Assembly: GCA_001599815.1 (NCBI GenBank)
Contig: BCIA01000001.1
Location: forward strand, 7,438,641-7,502,640
DNA length: 64,000 bases
Source: Furcasterigmium furcatum
Taxonomy: Eukaryota > Ascomycota > Sordariomycetes > Glomerellales > Plectosphaerellaceae
Direction of reading: 5' to 3'
The position numbers and the translations under genes are program-made. Below the pieces are notes generated by a model. That model was given only the letters and a program-made list of their open reading frames with translations, was not told the origin of the DNA and did not search any database. Below, piece by piece: positions 10,261 through 21,574 of this stretch. Every line of letters starts with the position of its first letter. The first letter of the stretch is position 1.

Positions 10261-12103
10261 ATGAGTCCTGGACACGCAGAAGCAGTCATCGGCGCGGCCA
10301 CACTGGCGCGTGCCCACGCCGGCAACAACGCAGGGGGCCTGCGAGGCCTCTGGGCCGATCCCCGGATCCTGTACATCGCCCTGTTCGCCTCCCTGGGTGG
10401 CCTAATCTTCGGCTACCAGCAGGCGGTCCTCGGCCAGGCTTTTGTTATGCACTCCTTCGGACAGAAGTTTCCTTCCATCGCCAACGACGCCGGCGCCCAG
10501 GGCTGGCTGACGGCAATCTTGCAGCTTTCGGGGTGGTTCGGCGCGCTCGTATCAGGTGTCACCTGCGAGGTCTTCTCGCGCAAGCGCACCATCTTCGGAT
10601 GCTCCCTCTGGGTTATCCTCGGAACCTACTTGACCGCCGGCGCCAGCTCGCCCGAGTACCTATTTGCGGGACGCTTCTTCACGGGACTGGGTGTCGGAGC
10701 GCTGTCGGCAGCGGGGTGAGTATGTCCTGCCCGGCATGACATGTCCATTGTTGACCAAAGAAGCCCTCTATACAACGCCGAGCTTGCGCCTCCTGAGATC
10801 CGCGGCCTGCTCATCGCGATGCAGCAGCTGGCCATCACGATCGGCATCATGGTCGCTTATTGGGTCACGTTCGGCACCAACTTCATCGGTGGCACTGGCG
10901 AGGGCCAGTCTGACTGGGCGTGGCGCCTACCCTTGATCATCCAGGGCCTGCCGGCAATCATTCTGGCCATTGGCATATGGTTCCTGCCCTATTCGCCGCG
11001 CTGGCTGGTCAAACAGGGACGGTATGAGGATGCCGTCAAGACCCTCTGCAGGCTGCGCGGCGGGGACGAGACGGACCAGCTGATCCAGATCGAATTTCTC
11101 GAGATCCAAGCCGAGTGCCTGTTTGAGCGCCGCATGTTCAAGAAAAATTTTCCCGAGTACTCGGACAGGTGGCAGACGAACAGGTGGCTCCAGGAGCTTG
11201 CCCAGTATGCGCAGATCTTTCGGTCGAAGGACGCATTCAAGCGCGTTGCAATCGCGTGTCTCGTAATGTTCTTCCAGCAGTTCAGTGGAATTGATTCGAG
11301 TGAGTATCCTTTCGGAAGTCTATTGAGATCGACTGCTGACTCGTCAGTCATTTACTACGCGCCCATCATCTTCCGCTCACTTGGACTCACCAGCAGCACG
11401 TCATCTCTCCTGGCCACTGGCATTACGGGTGTGGTCAACGTGCTGACGACGATCCCGGCCGTTCTGATCATCGATAAAGTCGGGCGCAAGCCGCTACTTT
11501 TCTGTGGTTCTGTCGGAATGCTGTCGACGATGGTCATCGTGGGCGTGCTCGTGTCGCAGTTCCAGCATGACTGGGTGACACATGCGGCGGCCGGCTGGGC
11601 CTGTGTCGTGATGATCTGGTTGTACATCATCAACTTTGCCTACTCGTGGGGCCCCGTGTCCTGGACACTCATTGCGGAAGTCTTCTCGTTGTCGATTCGC
11701 GCCAAGGGCACGTCTCTCGGCGCGTCGACCCAGTGGATGCTGAGCTTCGTGATCGCGCTGGTGACGCCGCGCATGCTGGAGGCCATCTCTTGGGGTCTCT
11801 ACATCTTCTTCGCGGCCTGGCTCGCGGCCGGCATGGTCTTTGTACACTTCTTCGTGCCGGAGACCAAGGGGAAGACGCTTGAGGAGATGGATCAGGTGTT
11901 TGGGTGAGTACAAGTATCTCTGCCTATCGAGCTGGGAACGGCGCTAAAGTCTTCACAGGTCCAAGTCGAGCCAGGACGACCTGGCCATGCTCGCTGCCGT
12001 CCAGGAGGAGAACGGGCTGATACGGGCCATCAGCGGCATGGCTCCAACACCCGTTGCTTCTGATGAGAAGATCTCGACCGAGCAGGTGCGTCAGGTGGAT
12101 TGA
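10261..12103 (+). CDS. MFS sugar porter, candidate L-rhamnose transporter
   Basis: Inferred exons are 10261-10715, about 10761-11299, 11348-11903 and 11959-12103; the second acceptor is least certain. The protein of about 560 residues has twelve expected membrane spans. Family motifs are FGYQQAVLGQ in TM1, PRWLVKQGR after TM6, the FFQQFSGID/IIYYAP block of TM7, DKVGRKPLL, WGPVSWTLIAEVFS and the terminal PETKGKTLEEMD signature. These place it in the sugar porter family. Position in the dehydrogenase-regulator-lactonase group, plus the shared promoter element at 10071, suggests it imports the sugar those enzymes degrade. No lesion was seen. Substrate specificity cannot be read from the sequence. 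Confidence 0.8.
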
Positions 12104-12544
12104 GAGGCGACAGGTGGTGTGTTCGGGCTCGTTGCTTGTGGCGCGCGCCGTGAGTGCAGATGGAGGTAGACTGAGGGGTTAGATAAGTAGAAGATGGTTG
12201 AGAAAGCTCTGATGTACGATATTGGATGCGACAAGTAGTATGTAGTCCCAACCCCCTCCTTGTCACGAGCCAAGGGGTGTCCTGTAGAGTGCAGGCGGCG
12301 TGAACTCCTAGGTGCCAGCGGACGTATTGGTAGCGCTGTTCCACGATAGGGTGGAATTTGGAGGGAAATAGTGCTCCGGCTAATTGCCAGAGACAGTTTA
12401 TGATTTGCCTATCTCTTATTTTGATCGCCAGAACTCTTGGCTCTAGAAGCCCTAGATAGTTTCCTCAAGTTGGCCGTTTTTCTTACATTATGCGAGGCTT
12501 GAGTAACCGCTAAACGATGTACAGCGGAGACTAAGATCGGTCTC
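12104..12544. other. Convergent intergenic region, nothing recognised
   Basis: It lies between the 3' ends of an intact and a decayed sugar porter. No gene or repeat is supported. Confidence 0.5.
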
Positions 12545-14430
12545 TTAGGCTTGGGCAGCCTTGCCCGTCGCAGCCTCTTTCTGCAGTTGGACATCTGTCT
12601 TGTAGTGTTTAAACTTCCTCGCCGAAATCCCCTTGGCGAACATCTCGTCGAGCTCCTGGTATGACCGTCCGGCCGTCTCGGGCTGGCAGAACCATAAGTA
12701 GATCAGGCATAGGAAGCAGAGGCCACCGAAGATAAAGGCAACACGTGCGCCAAGGTTTGCCTTGTCGGGGTTGAAGAGAAATGGGATGACAAACTGCCAC
12801 ATGACGTTGACGGAGCTCTAGAAGGTCTTGCCGAGAGCGACGGTCTTCACGCGCAGCCTCGATGTGGAGGTCTCGGTGAGTAAAGACCAGACGGTAGAGC
12901 CGATACAGACGTTATACCACCAGGAGAAGATCAGAATAAAGGACACTGTTCCCTTGATCATCGGCTGTGTGGTTCCCGTACCGAGGCCACCGGTGATCAA
13001 GAGGAGCATGGTGGAGACGCACATGCCCCAGAAGGTAAGGTCTCGACGTCCGACGCGGTCCACGAGGTTGGCCGCCATGAGATTACCGACGATCGAGAGA
13101 ACTGGCTGGGAGATTTGGAGACGGAAGCTCTCCTGGGTAGAGTAGCCCGCTAGTTGAACGTAGTACTGTGTATTAGGTTAGTTTATTGTTAGTATTTTTG
13201 GCTGTTCGATAGTACATACCGTGAAGTAGCCTGCGATGAAGCTGATGCCACTGAAGCCCTGAATGCCAAGGGGCATGATGCTGACGAAGGTGCGCCGAAG
13301 GTTGGACTTGCGGAAGCATTCCAGGTATGTCACACCAGCCGTCTCTGCACGCACTTCGCGCAGGGTCAACTCGATGACTGCGAGCTTGTTCCTCCCCTCT
13401 TCGCCACGGTAGCCGAGCTTGTGGAGGGCCTCTCCGGCCTTTTAGACATGGTCCTGGGATGCAAGCCACCAGGGGGACCTGAAAAACTCGTGTTAGAAAA
13501 CATGCCGCAGAAGAAGGAAGATCGAAAATGCGTATGCATGGGTAGGTGACATACTCGGGCATGAATGGCCAAAAGAGAAGGGCAACAACAGCGAAACCCC
13601 ACTGCGCGCAGAAGACAGCGCGGTAAGCCCAGCGGTTCGTGTAGTTACCCGTGAAGTTAATGATGGTAAAGGCCAGTAGGGGTCCAATGCCGTAGGCCAT
13701 GCCGACACAACAGGTGAAAACGCCACGGAGGCGGAGGGGAGCAATTAGAGAAATATGTCAACTCCCTCGGTTGAGTATTTAAGTGGCACGGGCTTAATAT
13801 TTACCTCTCCGATGTAGCTAGGCATGACTTCTCCAACGATGCCAACCATAACGCCATTGAGAAGTTTACCAGCAAAGATCACGGGGTTCGTGGTCGCGGC
13901 GAACTCGATACCGACGGCGATGAAAGAAACGACGAGAGCAATCAGTAGTGCGATCCTGCGACCCCACCAATCGGCCATCTGTGCGCCGATAAGAGCAAAA
14001 AAGACGGCGCTGTAGTCCCCAATTTGTGAGTTATTTGTCAAAGCTGAGGCCTTGTGATGAGGATGACCTGTCCCCAAGTCGATGGGATGACTTACGCAGC
14101 AATAGGGGCGCCATTAAAGCTGGACTGCCAGACTGCAGGCAAGACGTAGCCACCGCCATATGCATACCCGAAATCCTTGCGGAACTGAGGTATGCCGACA
14201 ACGGCACCCGCAGCCTGGACGTCAAAGCTAAGCAGAGTGACACACCAGACGGCATAGACGCACCAGGCCGAGGCTAGCTTGTTTCTCATCAGGGCCTGGA
14301 AGATGCCGATGTCGTGCTCTTCCTGGTCAGCAAGGTGGCCGAGCCTGGAGTCTGCAGAAAGACCGACATGCCCAGTGCTGGCCTCCACCATCTCGTCGTT
14401 CTGGATCGAGGTGCGCTCTTGGATCGCCAT
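12545..14430 (-). pseudogene. MFS sugar porter (maltose/lactose-permease-like), disabled
   Basis: The start is at 14430 (MAIQERTSIQND). Family features survive: AVWCVTLLSFDVQAAGAVVG in TM1, DWWGRR, the SPWWL motif after TM6, GFSGISFIAGYFT, DRVGRRDL and a C-terminal PETAGRSYQELDEMF. Lesions are several. A TAA at 13442-13444 interrupts SPWWLASQDHV-stop-KAGEALHKLGY. A TAG at 12818-12820 sits in LGKTF-stop-SSVNVMWQF, where TGG is the likely ancestor. The acceptor before IAPLRLRG at 13746-13747 reads TA instead of AG. A second acceptor, before IGDYSAVF near 14038, also seems lost. Sense-strand similarity is otherwise continuous, so decay is recent. The intact porter at 10261 is from a different subfamily and does not look like the source of a simple duplication. 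Confidence 0.83.
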
Positions 14431-15026
14431 GATAGGTGGTTGGGTTGAGCAACGAGGCTGTAGGCGGGATGAGTGAGTTGCGATGCGTATGTAAGGAGAC
14501 GGAAAGTTGATGTGAAGTCGGAGCAGACATCCCCTTTATACACAAGGTTCTACGTCGACTTGATACGGGGTTGAGACCTTCCCCAGCCTCATCCACCGAT
14601 CACCCCAGTCTAACCCCCCATTTAAGCCCAAGGTAGCAGACACAGGCACACCTACCCGTTCAGGCATTATGTGGCTCGGCCTACTCGATGTAGACGTCTT
14701 GACGACCGCCGGTCTGGTTCAAGGTCTGAGTGGTCAATCCGCATCCCTTCCAAGACCCGGGCTCTTCACTGCAAAAGTACCAATTGGTGAAAATGTCCCA
14801 ACTTGTGGGTGGAGAGGCTGGGAAAAGCGGCAAGTTAGTGAGGAACGGGCCTTGGCGTTCATGAAGCGCAAAAGAACAACACTAACCAGTCTGGACCGTT
14901 GGGGGGAAAATAAAGGACCAGCACTGTTTCAACAGAACCGACCGGAACCCAGCTGCTTTCTCTTTAAAATGACTCAAAGTCAGCCATAGTATACTTTAAC
15001 TTCTTGTAAATCGAGTAATTTATGTT
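14431..15026. other. Intergenic, no gene recognised
   Basis: It lies upstream of the decayed porter. No coding conservation is seen. It borders the DUF1593 fragment at 15027. Confidence 0.45.
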
Positions 15027-15096
15027 TTTTCTCCCTGTCCCTCTCCGCAATTCATCCGCAGTGTCATCACAACTGGTTCTCCGGTAGGCACCCATG
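15027..15096 (+). pseudogene. Decayed fragment copy of the DUF1593 gene
   Basis: This stretch aligns by eye with 15967-16036 inside the DUF1593 gene. One frame reads SPCPSPQFIRSVITTGSPV against SPYPSPQSIRNVIAAGHP in the gene. The fragment keeps an intron donor, GTAGGC at 15084, at the point where the gene copy has ATAAGC. Similarity fades on both sides, so it is a remnant of a duplicated or independently acquired relative rather than a working gene. Confidence 0.6.
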
Positions 15097-15708
15097 AGAT
15101 CCTCCGGAAACCCTCGGCCCCCCGGATCAGCCCTATAAATCCTCAATAAACAAGCGTTGATTCGCTCGATTTGCTTGGTCATCTAACTGACAGCCTTGGC
15201 ATAACAACGTGAGATTCTGCGGCGAGCAGCTCCGGGTTCATCGGCACAGGTCAGGCGAAACCACTCGCCAAAGAATCCTCTGTGTTTAGGAACCACTTTG
15301 GGACTTTAGGATTGCTTTGACGGATCATGCCACGGCGCCATCTCACGGACTAACAGCGGAAAATCCCTACATTTTGTACCCCCACGCCGCGACCATTGCC
15401 TGCAAGCGACAATCAGGGGCGAAAAGAGGCATGTCGGGTGCATGGATCCGCCATGTTACTTATTATGATCACACACCCTAAGTTGGTCCCCAGTAAAGCG
15501 TCTATGGCTTCCTAATCTGATAGATCAGGATTGAGAGGACGATCGAGGACGAATATGGGAGGATTAAACGCCGGAAGTGAGCCGGCATCGACTTCATAAG
15601 CCAACCCTTGACAACGCCAATCTCCTTGAAGCAAGGCCACCTTGACTGCCCTGTCTGATTGTTTTCTCAACCTGCCTGTGATCCCTTGTATCCAACACCA
15701 CTTCAGTC

Positions 15709-17210
15709 ATGTCGTCTGTTCTGGGGCGGACTCCTCTTCGTCCGTTTGAGACGAAGCCACGGATCTTCATCCTAACCGACATTACCAACGAGCCAGACGA
15801 CGCACAGTCCTTTTGTCGATACCTGACGTATTCCAATCAGTTTTGCAATGAGGGTGTTGTGGCCACGACTTCAACCTGGCTGCAGGGCAAGGTGGCACCT
15901 GAGAAGATGCATGATATTGTTGACGGCTATGAAGAGGTTGTCCATAACCTTAACGCCCATGTACATCCAGATTCTCCCTATCCCTCTCCACAATCTATAC
16001 GCAATGTCATCGCGGCTGGCCACCCGATAAGCACCCGTGAGCATACCTCTTTCTGCTACACACCGAATCTTACCAAAATAATAGGTCTATGGCATGCAGG
16101 CCGTGGGAGACGATGTCCCCCTTAGCGAAGGAGCCAGCCGTCTACTCGCTTGCCTGACCTCTTCAAACCCCGATCCCCTCTGAGTTGTTGTCTGGGGGGG
16201 AGTCAACGTCCTTGCCGAGGTCCTTCACCACACCCGAGACCGTGCCGATGCTCTGTCTATCCGAGCAAAACTCCGCGTCTATACCATCTCAGACCAAGAC
16301 GACTGTGGCGGCTGGATCAGACAGCAGTGGCCAGATGTCTTTTACATCTGCTCTGTCCACGGCTGGAACCAATACGCTAACGCGACGTGGAAGGGAATTT
16401 CCGCTGACTGCGACGGAGGAGGGCCCGACCCGTCACAGGTCACAAAGGAGTGGACGCGGAAAAATATCCAGATCGGCCCGCTCGGCGACTGCTACCCCGA
16501 CTTTGAGTTTATCATCGAGGGAGACACGCCGACATTCTTATACCTGATCCAGAATGGGTTGGGTGTACCTGAGGAGCCGTCGTATGGCTCGTGGGGCGGG
16601 AGGTATCTGCCCGCAAATGTCAGCTCTCGAGGCCTGCCATCTAGAGGTCACTTTGGCGATACTTCTGATACGGTCGTTGGGAAGGACGGGGTGTCGTACT
16701 GAACGAACAAGGCCACGGTATGGCGGTGGAGGAACGCGTTCCAGGACGATTTTGCCGGCAGAATGCAGTGGACGCTGACGCCGGATTTTGGCAAGGCGAA
16801 CCATGCTCCCGTCGTCATTGTCAACGGGGATACGAGTCTGAACCCTGTCAGAATGGAGGCCGATGCGGGATCGACCCTGACCATTGACGCCTCCGAGTCC
16901 TACGACCCTGATGGCGACCGTCTCACTTTCAAGTGGTTCCAGTATCGGGAACCGAGTGCCACGCAGATCTATCATGGTACGTTAGTAGAGGTTTTCCACC
17001 TGGAGATTGAGCCGGTGGGCGAGGACGGAAGCAAGGCGAGTGTGACTATTCCGCCCCCGGACAAGTCTTGCAGTGTCGCCAGGTTGACGACGCAGCTTGA
17101 AGCGCGGCCGTGTGCTTCATTTGATCCTCGAGGTGACAGACAGCGGCAAGCCTGCCTTGACAAGCTATCGGCGCATCTTGATCCAGCCAGTCAACCCTAG
17201 CTTTGAGTAG
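15709..17210 (+). pseudogene. DUF1593 (cellulose-binding/nucleoside-hydrolase-like) protein, disabled
   Basis: The product belongs to the DUF1593 family, proteins with an inosine-uridine nucleoside hydrolase-like fold and a C-terminal domain, often linked with plant cell-wall saccharides. Family blocks are RIFILTDITNEPDDAQSF, YGMQAVGDDVPLSEGA, VVVWGGVNVLAEVLHH, WRWRNAFQDDFAGRMQWTL and ASESYDPDGDRLTFKW. Exons would be 15709-16026 and 16085-17210. The donor at 16027 reads ATAAGC instead of GTAAGC. A TGA at 16181-16183 falls where family members have Trp (PLW before the VVVWGG block). Another TGA at 16700-16702 splits GVSY-stop-TNKATVWRWR. Near 17100 the frame must shift to recover LHLILEVTDSGKPALTSYRR and the stop at 17210. 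Four independent lesions make loss of function near certain. Confidence 0.85.
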
Positions 17211-18695
17211 AAATAGTAGATCAAGCAATTTTCCAGATAGCGTCGAGGAAGACAGAGCGTGCAAGCCTGCTTGGCGGGCTGTAAGCGATGTCCTCGAGTC
17301 CGCCGACAAGCTCCTTGTCCAGAGGCAGTGGCTGGTTTACAGTGGATTTATTGTAATGCTTATTGCTCCTTCGCACTGGGAGCTGGGCGGGAGTGTAGGG
17401 AAAACGGCCGCGGCGCCCGTACCCCCTTGCCTGGCCCCAGCTTGGGCTCTGGCGTGATGACGGCGACTTCGATCTTAGGCGGCGAGCCTCCACTTGCTTG
17501 GGCACTTTCAGGCGTTCTCGGAACGCCAAGATGCGAGGTTCCAAGTCAGGAGGACTCGCCATAATGATTCCAGGTTGCCTCGATTAGTTTCCCGGACTGT
17601 TTGGCCCGCATTGATACATCCTTCTCGTGGCCACCACGCACTGGTTCTAGTTTATTAATCTGACACGGCCCACACCTCCACGAACCCCGAGCCCGGCAAT
17701 GCCACCTTCGAACGCGGCCCATTTCTTCGGGCTGATGTATTGCATACCACCTCAGCCACTTGGAATGCACTGGAGGCAGTAATGAAGAATTTTACAAATT
17801 CGTGGCGTTTTCTACCACCCATTACCGTCTTTTTGATCGGGGAAGGCCACCCACTTTGGCCTTCAGTAACAGCTTCGAGGAGAAATATGGCGAAAGATAC
17901 TTGTCCAAGTTTATAAACTGCCTGTCTGAGCCTTTCGGTCGACATAAAGTTGCCGGGCGTGTCACGGCCGTGAGAGCCCCGAGACCTTTAATACCTCCAA
18001 CACTTCTGTCCTGCGACTCCGACCTATACCGCCACTGCGGTTAGTCCCACAGTCTTCGAGAATGCCCAGGATAAAAGCTTAATACTTCCCCATGTCTCAG
18101 AATGGTGTCCCACTGGGACGCCATCAGCTGGACAGGCCGACTGGGGCCGTAATTAAGCATTGATGGGGCTGGCCACATTCTTCCACGCGCCCCATTGAGA
18201 CACATTGACAGTTGGAAACCTAGACTGTGGCATTGGATGACCATATTGCAATGAGACATTCGCTTGTGGCACCCACTCAGAGACCCAGCCCAGGGGTTCA
18301 GTGACTCAGCCTGCCCGAACTATCGTATGCTTTTGACGCCGCACATCACAGTCGGCTTCACTCCAAGCCATCATTCTCGTCGACGCGGTATAATGCGTTC
18401 TTCGCCCAGGCTCGTCAAACTCGCGTGAGGTCTGGGGCATGGCGGTAGAAGACACTGGCAGGGGAAGTTTAAATTCCAGATCGCGATGCTCACGCATACT
18501 CATATGAGCTCCGAGGCCGGGAGGAGTTGGCTATGTAGGGCTTCAATCATTGCTGCTGCTTTCTGCACCTCTGTAGTACAGGATCGGCAGCCATTGACTC
18601 CTTAACATCTCCTCCAAAATCATTCTTTTTGCTTGGCCGCCACTCAACGCGGTGGAAAGGGTTTCGGTCTATATTGTATTTGATCGAAAGTCACG
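17211..18695. other. Gene-poor interval of about 1.5 kb
   Basis: Short open frames exist on both strands, but none shows family conservation or splice-supported extension. I see no transposon ends or long repeats. It may contain an unrecognised small gene. Confidence 0.45.
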
Positions 18696-20793
18696 ATGAG
18701 CTCCCTCCTTCGGGTTCTCGGCGCGATTCTGGCTTGTCTTGTCGCCTTCGCCATAGCCCAGAGCGAGTACATCAGCGATGCCGACCTGTCCGGGGGAGAA
18801 CGAATTGGAAGTGGATCAGGGAGTGTCCAAGTGATTACCACAGGCGGACAAAGTAAGATGTAAGTGCTCGTGTGCTTAGAAGTCTACCATCTAAGTCTCT
18901 CTAATCACGGTACGTCCGGACAGTCGACTACAGGGCCGACCTACGAACATCGGCATAGGCTTCATTCCCAGTATCGTCATTGCTAGGGTTCGGGTCCCCT
19001 ACCCAGAAAGTGCCGTCCGTGGTGATCCGCTCCAAATTTCTATAGGCTTCAAGGTTTCCAACCCTGGACAAAGCTTTGGGGAAAATCCAGCCACGACTGT
19101 TACCAACGAGAATAATCTCTGCAGTCTGATCGTCTCAACACTCATTCCTCCTTTGGCCTTGCGGGTGCAGATCTCTGGTGGGAACCAACAACCCACAGAC
19201 ACTCTGCGAACACTCACCAGTGATCAAACTGATGGGAGACTGATCGTCCCAGCCAACCCTGGAGGAGGTCCGCTTGAGGTGCAAATCACTCTGACATGCA
19301 ATCGCATGCGGGCGGATTTTGATGTCGAAGCACTCCGTATTCAGGTTGACCCGCCTGTAACGTCGACTACCAGCACCACCACAACGACCAGCACTACGAC
19401 CAGCACGACCACCACCTCCACCACCACCACGGATACAACGACAACCACGTCAACGACAACGACCGAGTCGACGACGACAACCACTTCAACGACGACCACA
19501 TCGACGACGCCCACGACAACCACGACAACCACGACAACAAGTGACGACAAGTCCACGACGACGACAACAACAACAACGGCCAGTGCAACAACAACCTTGT
19601 CTGCGGAATGTACCGACTCTCCTGGCATAGTTGGCAACTTTGCCCGCCTGGGCTGCTTTACGTCGACAGATGGCTTCCCAACTTTTGAGCTGGCGGAGAC
19701 CCGGGACGATATGAACTTAGATCTCTGCATTGGCATTTGCGAACGAAGGGACCGCCCATTTGCTGGGGCAAATAACCGGTGAGAATTCCCAAAGTCCTAT
19801 CTATGCTACAAAAGGGTTGCTGATGAAACTAGGGACTGCTACTGCGGCGATTCTCTGGACGATGGAGACTTCACGTTCTTGTCCGCCGAGCAATGCAATA
19901 TCGTGTGTCCCGGAAATAGCGGGCAGTTCTGCGGCGGCCCGCTTGTTTCGGAGGAACGCCGTAGTCTGCAACCTCGCCAGAGCCCACCAGTCAATATCTT
20001 CCTGACCTTCTTCTTTCGGTTCCGCGGTCGCCGCGTGACGACCACTACGACAACCGTCACGACTGCTCTGGAGACCACTATCAACCCAACTTTCACCCCA
20101 CCAACTGTCACCCAATACATCATCACCACCGAAAAGGTCTACCCATCCAAACGTCCCGACAGCTGGTCGTCCTGCAAGTGGGGCATTTGTGAATGGGATC
20201 TCATCATCTTGAAGCCTTGGGATTGTGATTCCGGCTGTGATGGCCAAACCTACTATGAGCCCATCTGCGACCACTGTGCAGCCGGCGAAGAACACTGGAG
20301 GCCTATCAAGTGCTTGGATGGCAATTGCCGCGACAAGAAGAACCTCTGCAAGCCAGAAAAGTGCAGCGGTGGTCACTGCGGGGACTATCCAGTCGTTGAG
20401 GAAGAGGATTGCAAGAGCTGTGACGGCGGCGTGGCCTACCACCATAAGTCCTCTGACAGCAACCCCGGTCAACACCATGACAACAGCAGGCACTCGGGCG
20501 ATGGTGGCCACCACGGCGGTGGCCACCCCGGCAGCAGCGCGAACGATCCGAAGGTTATCCAGGATTCCAAGGGACAGCCTGGCGGCAGCGCGAGCGACAA
20601 GGTTGTCCAGGATTCCAAAGGTCAGCCCGGCAGCAGCACCAGTGATCCGAAGGTCATCCAGGATTCCAAGGGCCAGCACGGTGAGGCTCGAGATGACAAC
20701 GGTTTCGTTACCGTTTCTGGCTCATACAGCTCGGTGGCGGATATTTTGTCTCTTCTTCTCGGTTTCGTACCCTTCATTTTACTATATCTTTAG
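18696..20793 (+). CDS. WSC-domain cell-surface protein with Thr-rich and repeat-bearing regions
   Basis: Exons are 18696-18859, 18924-19778 and 19833-20793; junctions keep frame. The protein starts with a signal peptide (MSSLLRVLGAILACLVAFAIAQ). A conserved ectodomain (residues about 55-210) follows, then a long Thr/Ser stretch encoded by ACN/TCN triplets at about 19365-19600. A WSC domain comes next, with the Cys pattern from ARLGCFTS through RDCYCGDSL to FCGG. A second Thr-rich spacer and a Cys-rich segment (WSSCKWGICEWD onward) follow. The tail has three copies of K(V)(I/V)QDSKGQ and ends in a hydrophobic segment typical of a GPI signal or membrane anchor. Likely a wall-associated sensor or adhesin exposed outside the cell; ligand unknown. 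Confidence 0.78.
20560..20680 (+). repeat. C-terminal coding repeat, three copies
   Basis: Three imperfect units of roughly 50-54 bp encode DPKVIQDSKGQ, DKVVQDSKGQ and DPKVIQDSKGQ near the C-terminus of the WSC protein. Confidence 0.75.
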
Positions 20794-21574
20794 TAGTTTA
20801 GACAGTTGGTTGCCTTGTTCTACGTCTTCCGGCAGAACGCTCCAAGTCAGGTCGAGTTCGCATAATTCAAATACTTCAGGTTGTACTCTATGTCGATTAA
20901 TATAGATAATCTCCTTGCCTTCGAAACTTAAGGTTGATGTAACGGGGAAGTAGCAGTGTTGAGGCCTCTTGAACGAGAACATGGTTCGTGAGACCCAGGG
21001 CCCAGTTTGACAAGGAACAGACCCGCACACAATACTAGGTCACTCTTCCTTCCTTTTCTCACCGCATGCCGCGCAAAAGATATGATACGGTGGTGTCTCA
21101 CCCGGAGTTGAGATAACGATTGCATTGGAATGCTCGAATCTCCTCAGATGCAAGGGATTCATCCTTCATGTCGAGAGGAGAGGCCAACAACAAGTCATCG
21201 TGTGGGTGGAGAACGCCTCTCCGCTCGTCGGGGTTCATCTTCGGGGTTCGCCCTCGGGGTTCGCCTTCGGGGTTCGCCGACAGCGGAAGGCATCCCGACC
21301 CGTGAGCCGAGAATTTCATGTGTGCACCGGCTCTCGGGTTGTTCCCCGGCGTCTCGGCGACCTAAATGTCAGGCTCTTTTGCTTCCTTCCCGTAGCGATC
21401 CGCCTCCAATTGGTCTGTTGCCCGGCACAGGATTCTTGGCAAGAGACCGACATCCGGGGGACCGAGACTGGGTTCTTCCCCAGATATAGGATGTATTACC
21501 CGTGGCAGTACACACTTGCTGTTACCAGAGATAGGAGGGGCCAGCTCCATTTTTGACGCCGATGAATTTCCAAC
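20794..21574. other. Intergenic region containing a 13-bp tandem repeat
   Basis: No gene is supported in this 780-bp stretch before the sulfate permease. Its only structure is the tandem repeat at 21229-21280. Confidence 0.5.
21229..21280 (+). repeat. 13-bp tandem repeat, four copies
   Basis: Units start CGGGGTTC at 21229, 21242, 21255 and 21268, followed by five more variable bases. The array lies about 300 bp upstream of the sulfate permease start. Confidence 0.8.

Noticed and set aside
12545..17210. Heavy repeat-induced point mutation as the cause of decay
   Set aside because: Only single changes per gene are seen, with no AT-rich shift across the genes. Some stops (TGG-to-TGA, Tyr-to-TAG) are not the CpA-to-TpA type.
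19365..19600. Antisense Val-rich protein opposite the Thr-rich tract
   Set aside because: It is the mirror of the ACN triplet array in the WSC gene and has no independent support.
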